Positions 53,393 through 64,000 of a DNA stretch of 64,000 bases are shown piece by piece. Source of the DNA: Agrostemma githago (taxonomy: Eukaryota > Streptophyta > Magnoliopsida > Caryophyllales > Caryophyllaceae). The DNA lies in assembly GCA_958450325.1 (NCBI GenBank), contig OY288246.1:40229619-40293618 (forward strand). Reading direction: 5' to 3'. The notes below the pieces were generated by a model, which worked only from the letters and a program-made list of their open reading frames with translations, did not search any database and was not told the DNA's origin. A program made the position numbers and the translations under genes. Position 1 is the first letter of the stretch; each line of letters opens with the position of its first letter.

Positions 53393-53480
53393 GTCTTCAA
53401 ACAACAACGAAAGCAATGCTGACCAACTCAATGCCTTGATTTGTCTAATATCGTCGATCTCCTCATCCATCGACGAAATT
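53393..53480 (+). pseudogene. Start of Tat gag, truncated
   Basis: ATG at 53393 opens MSSNNNESNADQLNALICLI, in the position of gag in element B relative to the aligned leader. Similarity ends at about 53480, where inverted Tat protease-region sequence begins. Only about 30 residues remain of the plus-strand gag. Confidence 0.6.
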
Positions 53481-56027
53481 ATTCAATTTGGGGCTATCTT
53501 GTCTTCCCCGAATAGTATCCTTGGTCCCGAAGTGCACAGCAGTTTGTCGGAATAGACCAACCTGGGTAGCCCCAACACTGGAGTGACGAAGTAGTCCGTC
53601 CGCCGTGGGCTATAAGGGCTCAAGTGGGTACCCTTTATGAGGTTAGAAGCCTTTTTAGTGCCTGCTCGGATGACATTACCTGGTGTAATGGCGTACCCTA
53701 GGCCGAAGTGGGAAGCTTCGTCTTTCAGGACCTCGATGATCTTCCCAGCTGGAAGATATGGCCTAGAAGTGGCCCCTGGGAAGTGCCCCAAATTTTGCAA
53801 CATCGTATCAATGCTGGTAGTGAAGTAGGGCCTGAAGAAGAAGTGCTCCTCAATCATACCCACGAAGTCAAACACCCAAAGTTCCTTACCGAGATGGCTC
53901 GTGGCATTGAAATTGGCCACCGTCATGGGTGTTGCCTCTAGTGTGATAATGTCATCACGCAAAGGCAATTTAATTTTACAAGGCATGGTAGAGAATACTA
54001 CTTTGACAGCGTGGATCCACAAACGTCCAAAAAAGTAAGTTGAAGGAGGAGGCGACGTCGATCACCTGGAATTCCAACTCTTTCTCTATCGGGCCAATTA
54101 TTATAGTCAACTTGATATCCCCATATACCGACTTTGGGCTTCCATCAAAAGCTTGGATAGTTTGAGCAGTCGGAATATATTTAGCCTCGGTAATACTGAG
54201 AGGTTTAGCGGTCCTTAAGGGTAGAACGTTGATAGCAGACCCATAGTCTATTAGGGTCATAAGGAGATATTTCCCACGATATATCGCTGTGATGTATAGA
54301 GCTAAGTTGTGGGAAGCCACAAACGGTGGTAGATCAGACTCGAAGAAAGTAATCAGCAGGACTTCTTCTTTAGCCTTGCCCTTTAGGTGGGGCATGATGG
54401 TAGCTCTCATTTCAGTGTGGGTAACGGTTGAGTCGATCTTGATTTGATCAAGAGCCTTAGTAAATGCCTCTTGATGTTCTTGCGACTTGACTAGGAGTTG
54501 CCTTATCATGAGGTCAACTCGGGTCTTCTTCAACTGTTTTACAAGAGTCGTGGCAATAGTTTGGTCTTTGGAGACGGCTTCTGTCCTGGCTTGATCAGTG
54601 ACAGTTGCTGGGATAGGGGTGTCCCTAGAGTTAGTAGCTTGGTAGGGGCGACTGGACCTGGTGAGGTGGTTACTAGCTAGGACCTTAGACTTAGCCTTCC
54701 GGATTTTCTCACTAGTAATGAAGAAAACTTCCTCTTTGACGAGGTACACATTGTCTTGATCATTGAACCATATCCCGTTCACTTGCGAGGTGAGAGGGCA
54801 AATGAGGTGTGAACAGTCAATCAATTCCCCGGTAGAGATGGCATGGGAACTGAAAGGATTGTCTCTATTGCTTGGTTTGTCCCCGGGCAATGGAATTTTA
54901 CCGATTTGGATCAAATCTTGGATAAGACCGTTCAATTTCAAGCATTTCTTGGTGTCATGCCCGTTGCCCCTATGGTATTGATGATAGGCTTGTGCGTCAT
55001 AGTTTTTTTAGCATCTGTGGTCCAACACTTCTGGAGTAGGGCCTATCGGCTGGATCAGGCCTTTGGAGGAGAGCATTTGTAAGGCGTAGGTATAGGTAGT
55101 ACCTATGTTGGTGAATACCCGTGGTGGGGTGTTCTTCTTGGATGATGCATCTAGTAGATTATACTCATCGAATATGCTGCGGGCCGCGGCTAGAGTCTTG
55201 GTTGAGGACGAGGCCCCTTGGTAACCCTTACTAGAAGCCTTGGTTATACCCTCTAGCCTTAACTCGTCTTCGATTCTCATACTTATTTCAGTGAGGGTAG
55301 TGAAGTTGGGTATAACGGCGTACCGGAGATGGACCCAGTAGGAGGGGAGTAGGTTCTTCAAAAAGGCTTCCACCAAAGTCTTTTCGCTGGGGTTATCGAC
55401 CAGCTTAACACTCTTGGCCCTCAAGCGCTGAAGGTATTTTGTGAACCCTTCTTTGGGCTCTTGGGCCATGACCTCAAAAGAGTGCATGGTGGTCTGGATC
55501 TTGGTATTAAAAGCATAGTTCTGAGCAAATTTCGTGGCCACATCATCCCTTGTCGAGTACTTCTTAGGGTATAACCTGTAGTATCAGGCTCTCGGGTGTT
55601 TCTCGAGGGATGCTGCGAATAGATTCTTAAACATGCTAGAATCCACCTCCTTTATAGCCATAAATTCTTTGAAGACCCGTATATGGAGTAACAAGTATTC
55701 AGTCCCCTTGAACATTGGTAAACCTGCGACGTTTAAGTTTGCTGGCAGTTTGTCATTCACCGGAGAATAAACACGGGAGTTTTCCGTGTGTATGTTGTTA
55801 CCCCAGGACAAATGGACCTGTTCCTCTAATCGGCGTACCTCACTGATCCGTTAAGTCATGGGTCCAGTGTTTGTAAACCCAAAGTTAGGATTCTCTTGCT
55901 CCACAGCGGCCAGACGAGCATTCATAGATGCTTGATCGACTCTTATGGCTACCAGTTGACTTTTGACAGCGGTCTGCTTGTTGACCATGGTTTCCATCAT
56001 AGATTTCAATTCATATTTTTGTTTCAT
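53480..56027 (-). pseudogene. Tat-lineage gag and protease, inverted and degenerate
   Basis: Minus strand. Gag opens with ATG 56027 (KYELKSMMETMVNKQ) and reads SWGNNIHTENSRVYSPVNDK, LPANLNVAGLPMFKGTEY, FAQNYAFNTKIQ and TTLTEISMRIEDELRLEG, with stops between. A zinc-binding and linker part leads to a protease (ALYITAIYRGKYLL, TLIDYGSAINVLPL) whose D-T/S-G triad reads D-Y-G, so it is probably inactive. The frame continues through a segment (LGYAITPGNVIRAG, LSPYSPRRTDYFVTP) that precedes RT in Tat/Ogre pol. It stops at about 53480, before RT. Confidence 0.8.
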
Positions 56028-56611
56028 TCTAAGCCTAGTTGAAGGTGGCCTGTCTGGAAGAATACCACGTAGTTAGAAACCTTGGGTCATGATCTTGTAA
56101 TCAAAACATCCCGAGCAAGGAAAACGGAACGAGGGAAAATGACTCGAAAGAGACGACTAGACGAATGACAAACGGGTGGTGCAACTCCCTTAGGATTTGG
56201 CTATGTGGGCCGAGTCATGTTCAAAGGGAGGACCACGTGACATTTTCCCAGACTTTGGACTCGAGTATCTAGACGGACCTTCCTTTGCAGGGGTATGCCC
56301 TACGCAGGTTGATCATGCCTCTAAGACAAGGTGGACTTGGGATAGGGAAGAAAACCATGATGTAGGATCGATAGAGTTTCGACGCTATAGATGTTCGATG
56401 AACTATGAAAAGACCTGATACACGGATTACGATAGGTCCTATAATAAGGAAGGTTTTTGAAAAGGGTGGAATATAAAAAATTTGGAGGATGATCCTGACT
56501 TTGGAAATTGACAGCATGGCGATGGGAACATTTGGAAAGAATAAAGATGAGTGAGAAAGAAAAGAGATAAAAAAACCTAAAAAATACCCCAAAAACACGC
56601 CACCTTTTGTC
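56028..56611. other. Junction between inverted Tat leader and LINE 5' end
   Basis: Up to about 56450 the minus strand reads as plausible leader of the inverted Tat gag. From roughly 56480 on, A-rich plus-strand sequence may be the 5' UTR of the LINE. I cannot place the exact border and see no gene. Confidence 0.4.
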
Positions 56612-57638
56612 ATGGTGAGATCCAAGAACAATTCACATCCCAGAATAAATCCATCTCCCACCATTCAACAATTAAAAGAAAAAATCAAAGCTAGTAGATC
56701 ACAGGACAAGATTTTTGATGATTCTCATTTAATCAATGAGTCAGTAAACAATGAAACAGTACTTTATACTTTTGATATGGACAATGAATTGATGACCATT
56801 GATGAGGATGAAGGGCTTGGAACAACGGTCGATGCTAAACCCTGGAGTACGGTTGGTGGATGAAAGAAGAACAAGAGTAAAATCCTCCTTTAACTCACTG
56901 AGGAAGATGTTGTTGCGGGGGTCACGTACTGGTCGACGACACTCTATGGGTATGTCCTCGGTACTAATCCTCCATGAAACATTATTTCTTGTTTTATTAG
57001 AGGAGTTTGGAAAGATCTGCAGGTGGATAAGTTATAAACTCGGCCCAATGGTATCCTCATGGTTCAGTTTACCAATATTGAGGATAAAATTAAGGCCTTG
57101 GATAAGGGTTATTCTTAATGTTTGATAGCAAGACAGTTATACTTAAGGAATGGACCTCGGATGCAGAGATGGTGAAAAAGGCCTGTCAAACAATTCCTAT
57201 TTGGGTTAAACTTCACAAGCTGGACCTGAAATTTTGGGGACAATCTAGTCTCTCAAAGATATCGGGTCTGATTGGTAAGTTTCCCAAAAGTGACGAGGTC
57301 AATACTAACAAGACTTTTTTGAATTTTTCTAAGGTCTTGATTGAAGTAGAATTGAATCAATTGTTCCCAGAGGAGCTGGTTTTCTGTGATGAAAAGGGCA
57401 TTGAACATACTGTTAATGTTGCCTATGACTGGGTTCCAGTGATTTGTTAGAAATGTAAAGGAATTGGTCATAAAACAGATGTGTGCGGGATAGGCACCAC
57501 TTGACAAGCTCCACCGAAACAAGCCTGGAAGCCTAAGGCGCCTATGCAGCCAGTGGCACCTGGCCCTTTGGTGGCTCACGTGGTTCAATCAAACCCGCCT
57601 ACTCAGATTATGGGGGAGTCGATGGTTTTGGTTACTCC
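56612..57638 (+). pseudogene. L1-type LINE ORF1 (DUF4283 and zinc knuckle), broken
   Basis: It starts MVRSKNNSHPRINPSPTIQ. The RNA-binding DUF4283-like part is spread over two frames (TYWSTTLYGYVLG, DSKTVILKEWTSDAEMVKK, IPIWVKLHKLDLKFWG, LIGKFPKSDEVN). A CX2CX4HX4C knuckle follows (C-x-KCKGIGHKTDVC, about 57446-57484) with a TAG inside it. ORF1 proteins bind LINE RNA for retrotransposition. The C-terminal part is cut by the solo LTR at 57644 and resumes at 60200. Confidence 0.8.
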
Positions 57639-57643
57639 AATGG

Positions 57644-60194
57644 TGTAGACACCCGCATTTTGACTGCCAGGTGTCTATGGTAGTCTCCGACAAACACCCG
57701 ATGATGATCGGACGCAAACGTGACTTGGTATAATCGGATTTGGGCTCGGAATCAATAATATCCGACATGGACTTTTAGCGGAGTAATAATCTCACCAAAC
57801 AGACCTCAAATCCAGGCCCAGTGGGTCGTTCCGAGCAAAATAAGACTAATTTGGGCCAAAACCGACACCAAAAATAAATCCCGTCTTTTAGCGACCGGGT
57901 CAAAACCCGGTCAAGGACGAACCCGTCACACAAACCAGCCAAGTTCAGCTTCTAGAAGATTGCGCCCAAATCAGAATTCAAGAAAAGCAAACTAAATCAA
58001 AAAGGTCAACCCTTCCTAAATTAACCCTAATCACACCCCTACTCTATAAATACCCCACTAATCCTCACCATTTTAAAAGACTTTTTCAGCATTAGAAAAC
58101 CTTAAAGAAGCTGAAACAAAAAGCCTTAAAAAAGCCTAAACATCCTACCCTACAAACCCTAAGCAAAACACTACCAAAAACCGAGCCATTTTGCTCTCAA
58201 AACAAACCGGCACACACACATAAAACCGGCACACATATACACACCATAACTCACGTTCATCCTCGATACTCCGGCATTCCGTCGCTATTTACGAGTCTAT
58301 TTCCGAGGCCTATACCAAGCATGTATGTTGAGGGTGTCCTAAACCCCATCTTGATCCTTTTTACTTTGTTACTATTTACATTTTCGCGTTATTTATACTA
58401 TAATTATACTAGTATCGTAATACTAACACTAACATCATACTAACATTTTATTTCTCGCATTCTAACTTTATTTTTATCGTTATTAACACTATAATACCGC
58501 GTATATATTAATACTAGTATCTCGGTTTCGAATCCGTTTGACTACGACGATCGCCTAAAGTCCGTCTAATCCCTTTACGAGTGACGACGGAGGTGGAGCC
58601 CTTTCAAGGAGCCCCGCCCCAATGTTCTCAAGGGCGTGACGTGATTGCAATCGGTCGTAGTTGAACGCATTCGATCCCATTTCAATTAGTACGAAACCCG
58701 TTGACACGAAAATCGACATCACATAATCCGAAAGGGTTAGTTTCGATGTCGTGACGTAGAGGGATACAATTTCGTCACTAATTCAAAATTCTTAATCTAT
58801 AAAAAAAACATAAGTCGAGTAAATAAATCCGTATTGGCACGTGATTATAAAAATTGACGAGTTTTCGACAAATAAAAAAATGCCCGACCAGACCCGCACG
58901 CGAGTCGCGCGACCGGCCATGCGACTCGCGGGCAGGCCTGTTTGGCCGAGCCTACTTTATCTCGATTTCTAATAAAAAAGGCACCCGACCAGACCCGCGC
59001 GCGAGTCGCGCGACCAGCCATGCGACTCGCGGGCAGGCCTGTTTGGCCGAACTCACTTCTTCTTTTTCTTCCGACCTTTTACCCTACTCGGTCCTTACAT
59101 TGACATGCGACCTTCGCGACATGCGACCATATTTTAAAAATCGTCTTTTCTCTACGACTTTTAGTCAACGCGTGTAAAGACTATCACGTGAATCCATTTT
59201 CTAAAACTCATGCACATCACTAACAGAAACGACTTTGATCGACGGTCTCACACTATTAATTTTTGTGCCGACGACTCTTTAGTCGTATCCGACACACAAT
59301 TAATTCAGACTTCATTTCTCGAGGTGATAAGTCGGGACAAGACATCGAGGTTCGAGATCGGGTTAGATTCACGCCTAGGTCTCGAACCTCCGTCCTTTGA
59401 TTAATATGCAACATAATGCGTAATTAATTAAGGTTCGTCCGTCTAATTAATTCACGATCTAGCGAACATTTATTATATACGGGTCTTTGTCGAGTCGTGT
59501 ATTTTATTTCCCGCTTTTCTTACTTAGTTTATTATTTCATTTAATCGTCATAATAATCGTTGTATTGTGAATTCCGGGTTGTATTTCCGCCCGTGTAACT
59601 TGTACGTTACTTATTTTCGAGTTTCGCTTATTTACTTGCTTATCGCTTTATAAATGAACCTCGCATGCTAAATCACTTTGACGTGAATCAAGATGCATTA
59701 AATGACGTAATTCATATATAATTCATGTGCTTAGCCCGAAAACGCTGTTTGCATATCATTTTATCATTTTACTAGCGCGCGTACACGAACACGAACGGTG
59801 TCTTAGTAGAGGCCGCCATGTGCGGGCGGGGTTGGGTGTCCTTAGTGGGCTTCCCAACACGTACCCTCACCCCTTACTCAGAACCTTTGGTTTCCGGATG
59901 TCCGAAACCCTTGGCGCACGAGAGTCATTCTTTACACGATACCGGTGTAGATGGTATCGGTATCGCAATGCGAAGGGACGGGCCCCATAAACTCTGAAAT
60001 CGAAATGGGCTTACTTTGTGTATAGCCCATGACGACATAGAGTGGGCTCGTATGGTTCCGAATAACCACAAAATTCGGTGGCGACTCCAACTTTGACTTA
60101 AATTTCGAACCCGAGAGCAATCTCACCACGAGATTCATTCGCCTACCCAAACCCGCGCGTGGCCGCGTCGGGGTGGACCTACGTCATGTCCACA
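57644..60194 (+). mobile_element. Tat-lineage solo LTR, 2551 bp, in LINE ORF1
   Basis: TGTAGACACCCGCATT to ATGTCCACA, flanked by AATGG (57639-57643 and 60195-60199). TATA box TATAAATA at 58045-58052. It shares with other Tat LTRs only the conserved block (59815-59940) and a PBS-like TGGCGACTCC (60079-60088), so it is a distinct family. No internal region is present. Confidence 0.92.
58883..59060 (+). repeat. Duplicated GC-rich hairpin within the solo LTR
   Basis: A direct repeat of about 101 bp, beginning CCCGACCAGACCCGC. Each copy has GCGAGTCGC and GCGACTCGC (58900-58908 with 58921-58929; 59001-59009 with 59032-59040) forming a 9-10 bp stem around a 12-nt or longer loop. Confidence 0.75.
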
Positions 60195-60199
60195 AATGG

Positions 60200-60530
60200 G
60201 TACACAACATACTCCTTCATCGCCCTAAAGAATTGTCACGAAATTTCTGAGACCTGAAGGCTCTAAATCATTTTCTATTATTGGTCCGACCAGTTTTATG
60301 AAAGTACTCCTAAAGTCTAAGGAGAAAGTTAGTGGTGATGGAGTGGTGATTCGACCCGTTTAGAATTGGTAGTTTGGGCTTTTGGAATATAAGAGGACTG
60401 AATACCCTAAATAAACAAGAAGATAAATGGTTTCTTAAGAATAATAATCTGGGGCTATATAGTTTACTTGTGACTAGGATTAAATCTAGTAATTGGAATA
60501 AGGTGTTTAACAACATTTGTGGCGATTAGT
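60200..60530 (+). pseudogene. LINE ORF1 end and start of ORF2 endonuclease
   Basis: After the solo LTR the ORF1 frame continues briefly (RPEGSKSFSIIGPTSFMK). From about 60365 the ORF2 endonuclease begins: GFWNIRGLNTLNKQEDKWF, SSNWNKVFNNICGD. It is interrupted at 60530 by the next insertion. Confidence 0.75.
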
Positions 60531-61681
60531 TGATGCGAATGCGGAAGCGGTTTAGAATAAGAAATGAAAGTTGGGTCGAAGGTTAATGTAACCTTGAATG
60601 ATGACGTGGATTTTGGAGTGAAATTGAACTTAGGTTAATGTAACCCTGGTTTGTGGTTAAGGTCTGTGAGGATTTTGTGTTTTGTGGCTCGGCTATTTTT
60701 GGGAAGCAAACGCTTTGTTTTTCTGTATTTTGTGATCCGATGTTAATCGATGAGTAACCAAAGGATATTTAACCCGTAGTTCGACCTTGAACCCGGAATT
60801 AATAGCTCAGAGTTTGGAGCACCAACCCTCTAAACAATTCGAAGCACCTTCTCGAAGTTTAAACACGTGATTAACAAATTAATCCAGAGTTTGACAAGTT
60901 GTTTGTAAATTCATAAATATTCGATGTTTTATTCAATGAAAGATATTGGCTTATATAGCCCACAATGTGTGATATCCTCGTTATATTCCGAGTGATATTC
61001 TAGAATAATAATGCTAATATAAAAGGAAACAAATACTACGAAATATAACTACTAGTATCACATGCCACCTATGGGTGTGATCTTTATTCTACTTGCCTTA
61101 AATAAAAGATAGTGTGTGATCATAGGAGATCACGACATCTCTTATTATGTGATGAAGATCCTTTTGTCATGTCTCCAAGATTACTATGTGATGTGTGATC
61201 TAATGCTTGAAATAATAGGTGGTGTGTGAATGTAGAAGATCACGACACTTCCAATTATTTGGCGAAGATCCTCACACATTATTCCTTGCCATTTGTCCGA
61301 GATTTTCACATCTCCAATTATTTGATGGAGATCCTCTTGTTTATTCCTTACCATATATTCAAGATAGATTGATATCCCAAATATTTGGAGATCCTCTTGT
61401 TGCCTTTTACTTGAGATTGGTGTATCATAAAAGATACCAGCCATATCTTCTTTTATCCTCCTACCATCATTGTGGATATCTTGCCAATTCCACGAGATCC
61501 CCCACATCTTTTTAGGATAAGCAATATTCTCTTGATGGATCCTTGGTGTAGTTGCATGAATCTGGCCATGTTTGGGCCAATACACGCTTACCCATAACCA
61601 CTTGTGATAGGATGGTCCACGTGCGTAGTCAATTGCTTTATCAGGACCGTTGACTAATTTTTCGGCTCCACAATCGTTTTA
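60531..61681 (+). mobile_element. 1151-bp insertion flanked by TTAGT, probably a solo LTR
   Basis: The LINE ORF2 frame stops at 60530 and resumes at 61682. TTAGT is found on both sides (60526-60530, 61682-61686), and dropping the insert with one copy joins the endonuclease frame (one TAG at the joint). The insert starts TGATGCGAATGCGG, has a TATA-like CTTATATAGCCC near 60950 and no coding frame. A 5-bp duplication and TG start suggest an LTR, perhaps Copia. However, it ends CGTTTTA rather than CA, so the class is uncertain. Confidence 0.65.
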
Positions 61682-64000
61682 TTAGTCGATTATTACTAAT
61701 AATAGTAGTTATAAAGGAGGAAGAATATGGTTACTTTAGAATCCTCATCTTTTTGTGATTCAAAATGTTGATAACAATGCTCAATCAATGTTGTTTTCAG
61801 TACAAGATGTAGTGCGTCATTCTCATTATTACCTTCTGTGGTCTATGGTTTCAACAAACCTGCTGAGAGATATGCACTTTGGGATAGTCTTAAAAAGTAT
61901 AAGAATATTGTCCAGGGTCCTTGGATTGTTTGGGGAGACTTCAATAATATCCAACATGATGGTGATAGAGTTGGTGGTGCCCCTAACAATCTTGCTGAAA
62001 TGAAACGTTTCGAAGAATACACGATCTATTGTGAGATGAAGGAATTGTAGACTTCGGGTGCGTTCATCACTTAGAACAACATACATAAAGAGGGTATGAG
62101 AGTATTTAGTAGAATTGATAGAATCTTCATAAATACTGAATGGTTAGACTTGTTTCCTGCTTCACATGAGAACTTCCTACCTGAAGGGTTATATGATCAT
62201 TGTCTTTGTATTATTCAGACTGAGGTGACTCAAATTGTGAAGAAGACTAGCTTTAAATACTTTAATATGTGGTCATTGGATGATTCCTTCTCCATGATTA
62301 TACAAGATGTGTGGAGAAGGCATGTGAATAGGACTCCTATGTTCCAATTAGTTGAAAAAGTGAAAATGGCTAAAGGGGAACTTAAGAAACTATAAACAGA
62401 AGTCGTTTTACTGAGGTGGAAAAGTCTTATAAAATTTTAAAGGTGGCTTTGGCATATATTCAAGGCGAACTTCAGCAAGACCCCCTGAATATGGAGCTCA
62501 ATCTTCAGGTACGTTGTGTTGATAAGGACGTCATTTTTCTTGGGAAAGCGAGTCAACCTTTTTTGAAGCGAAAGGCTAAATGTCAATGGTTAGAGCAGGG
62601 AGATGATAATACTAAGTATTTTCACTCTTGCATCAAGAAGAGAAGTGGTAACAAAATCTTTCGAATTAAAAATAAGGAGGGAGTGGAATATGTTATCCCC
62701 GATGAAATAAATGCTGCATTTGAGGATTTTTATATCCAACTCTTGGGTACCAGCACTAATACTTAGCCTATCCACAAAGCTACTGTTAGGATGGGTACTA
62801 ATATTTCAGAGTTGCAAGCTAATAGTCTGTTGAAAGCATTTAGTAGTGAGGAGATCAAACAGTGTATTTTTGACATACTAGGGGACAAAGACCCTGGACC
62901 GGATGGATACACCAGAGGCAGAAAGCAGTTCAGAGCTTCTTTTCCAGTGGCAGGTTGCTGAAACAACCAAATCACAATCTTATTTCTCTTATTCCCAAGG
63001 TAAGTATGCCTAAGAGAGTTGGTCAATATAGACCTAATTGCGTGTTGTAATATTATATATAAATGTATTACCAAGCTCTTATGCAAACTCTTAGGTTATG
63101 TTCTGCAGGAAATTATTAGCCCTAATCAAAGTGGTTTTATCCAAGGTAGAGAAATTGTGGAAAACATTCTCATTTGCCAAGATTTAGTTCGACTTTATGG
63201 TAGTAAATCTTGCTCCCCCCGATGCTTAATGAATATTGATCTCAGGAAGGCGTATGACTCCATTGAATGGAAGTTCTTGGAACGGATGCTGATGGCTCTA
63301 CAATTTCCTAGTAAATTTGTGGCCCTTGTTATGGAATGTGTAAGTTCCTCCTTCGTATTCCTTAGTTCTCAATGGTTCTACCTTTGGGCACTTTAAAGGT
63401 CAGAGGGGTCTTAGACAGGGTGATCCTTTATCTCCTTTAATGTTTGCAATCTGTATGGAATATTTGTCAAGGATTCTTCATGTGGCTCAAGGCTTTGATA
63501 GGTTCAAATTCCATTCTTTGTGTAAATAAATGCAGTTGGCCCACTTGTGTTTTGCTAATGACCTCTTACTCTTCTTTTATGGGAATGTCACTTCTGTTAC
63601 TATTCTTATGAGAGCATTCCTCACTTTCTCTAAGGCCTCAGGCCTTCATATGAGTAAAGAGAAGTCTAACATTTATGTGAATGGAGTTGTGGAGGAGACT
63701 AAGTTGATACATCTTACTGGCATCCCCAAAGGATCACCCCCTTTAAGATATTTGGAGGGTCCTATTTCTTTTAAGAAGCTTGGGGTGCTAGATTGCTCTA
63801 TTTTGGTTGAAAAAATAGTGGATAAGATCTGTTGCCTTGGTTCAAAGCATCTTTCCTATGGTGGGAGACTCACTCTGGTGAAGATTGTTCTTCATACTCT
63901 TCGTAATTATTGGGCTAGGATCTTTATATTGCCTAAAACTATTCTAAGGAAAGTGGATTGTGTGTGTCGAAATTTCCTCTGGAAAGGTCACTTTAACTAC
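61682..64000 (+). pseudogene. L1-type LINE ORF2: endonuclease and reverse transcriptase, broken, runs off the edge
   Basis: Endonuclease blocks: YKGGRIWLL, MVYGFNKPAERYALWDSL, GPWIVWGDFNNIQHDGDRVG, SRIDRIFINTEWL and the EGLYDHCLCII region. RT blocks: GDKDPGPDGYT, NQSGFIQGREIVENILICQD, MNIDLRKAYDSIEWKFLERM, GLRQGDPLSPLMFAICMEYL and LAHLCFANDLLLFF. The catalytic FADD/YADD reads FAND and YLG reads YLE. Many frameshifts and stops divide it, so this copy is dead. The 3' end is beyond the window. Confidence 0.88.

Noticed and set aside
56197..56418. 73-codon frame upstream of the LINE
   Set aside because: Lies in the probable inverted Tat leader; no domain and no support.

Overview
This is nuclear DNA from an angiosperm, probably a eudicot, and almost all of it is nested retrotransposons. 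Lineage-typical signals point to a plant: a chromodomain-bearing Ty3/gypsy pol, Athila-type gag and protease with a tRNA-Asp-type primer site, Tat-lineage LTRs carrying antisense plant-mobile-domain (PMD) genes, a CACTA transposon and an L1-type LINE. I see no host gene, tRNA, intact rRNA gene or CRISPR array. The species cannot be named from the sequence alone.

Layout. (1) 1-5786: 3' part of a Tekay-like chromovirus (RT end, RNase H, integrase, chromodomain, PPT, 3.5-kb 3' LTR), inserted into an Athila-like element. (2) 5787-18232: two Athila-related gag-protease elements joined through one shared LTR (9133-10744) and ending in a second LTR (16616-18232). (3) 18233-34987: Tat-lineage DNA in a similar LTR-sharing arrangement. 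It holds an antisense spliced PMD pseudogene truncated at its 3' end, a 3' UTR with 39-bp repeats, a compound LTR, PBS, leader, broken gag, an inverted LTR piece, two antisense genes, a second 3' UTR and an LTR. (4) 34988-56450: inverted Tat fragments (RNase H/integrase on the left, gag-protease on the right) flank a plus-strand Tat element. Into that element were inserted a chromoviral solo LTR (in its TATA box), a CACTA transposon carrying a 5S rRNA-like fragment, and a complete young Athila-like element (43673-53265, 5-bp duplication ATGAC). (5) 56612-64000: a decayed L1 LINE (ORF1 and ORF2) split by a Tat-lineage solo LTR (duplication AATGG) and by a 1.15-kb insertion (duplication TTAGT). 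It runs off the right edge.

How the parts work. Only the chromovirus pol looks intact. The three Athila-like copies encode gag and aspartic protease only. Where RT, RNase H and integrase should be there is about 3 kb of conserved non-coding DNA, so they look like a non-autonomous family that would need enzymes supplied in trans. They share a promoter module (arrays of the palindrome TCCCGNNCGGGA upstream of a TATA box) in every LTR, and a second copy in the 3' internal region. The Tat elements carry, on the opposite strand, a multi-exon gene whose splice sites are conserved between two copies.

Most worth a second look: the duplicated palindrome/TATA module with its three same-loop hairpins and second polypurine tract; the antisense spliced PMD gene; hairpins in several element families whose stems change in step while the loops stay fixed; and the 5S rRNA-like fragment with its internal promoter inside a CACTA element. 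All alignments were done by eye, so percentages and copy numbers are approximate.
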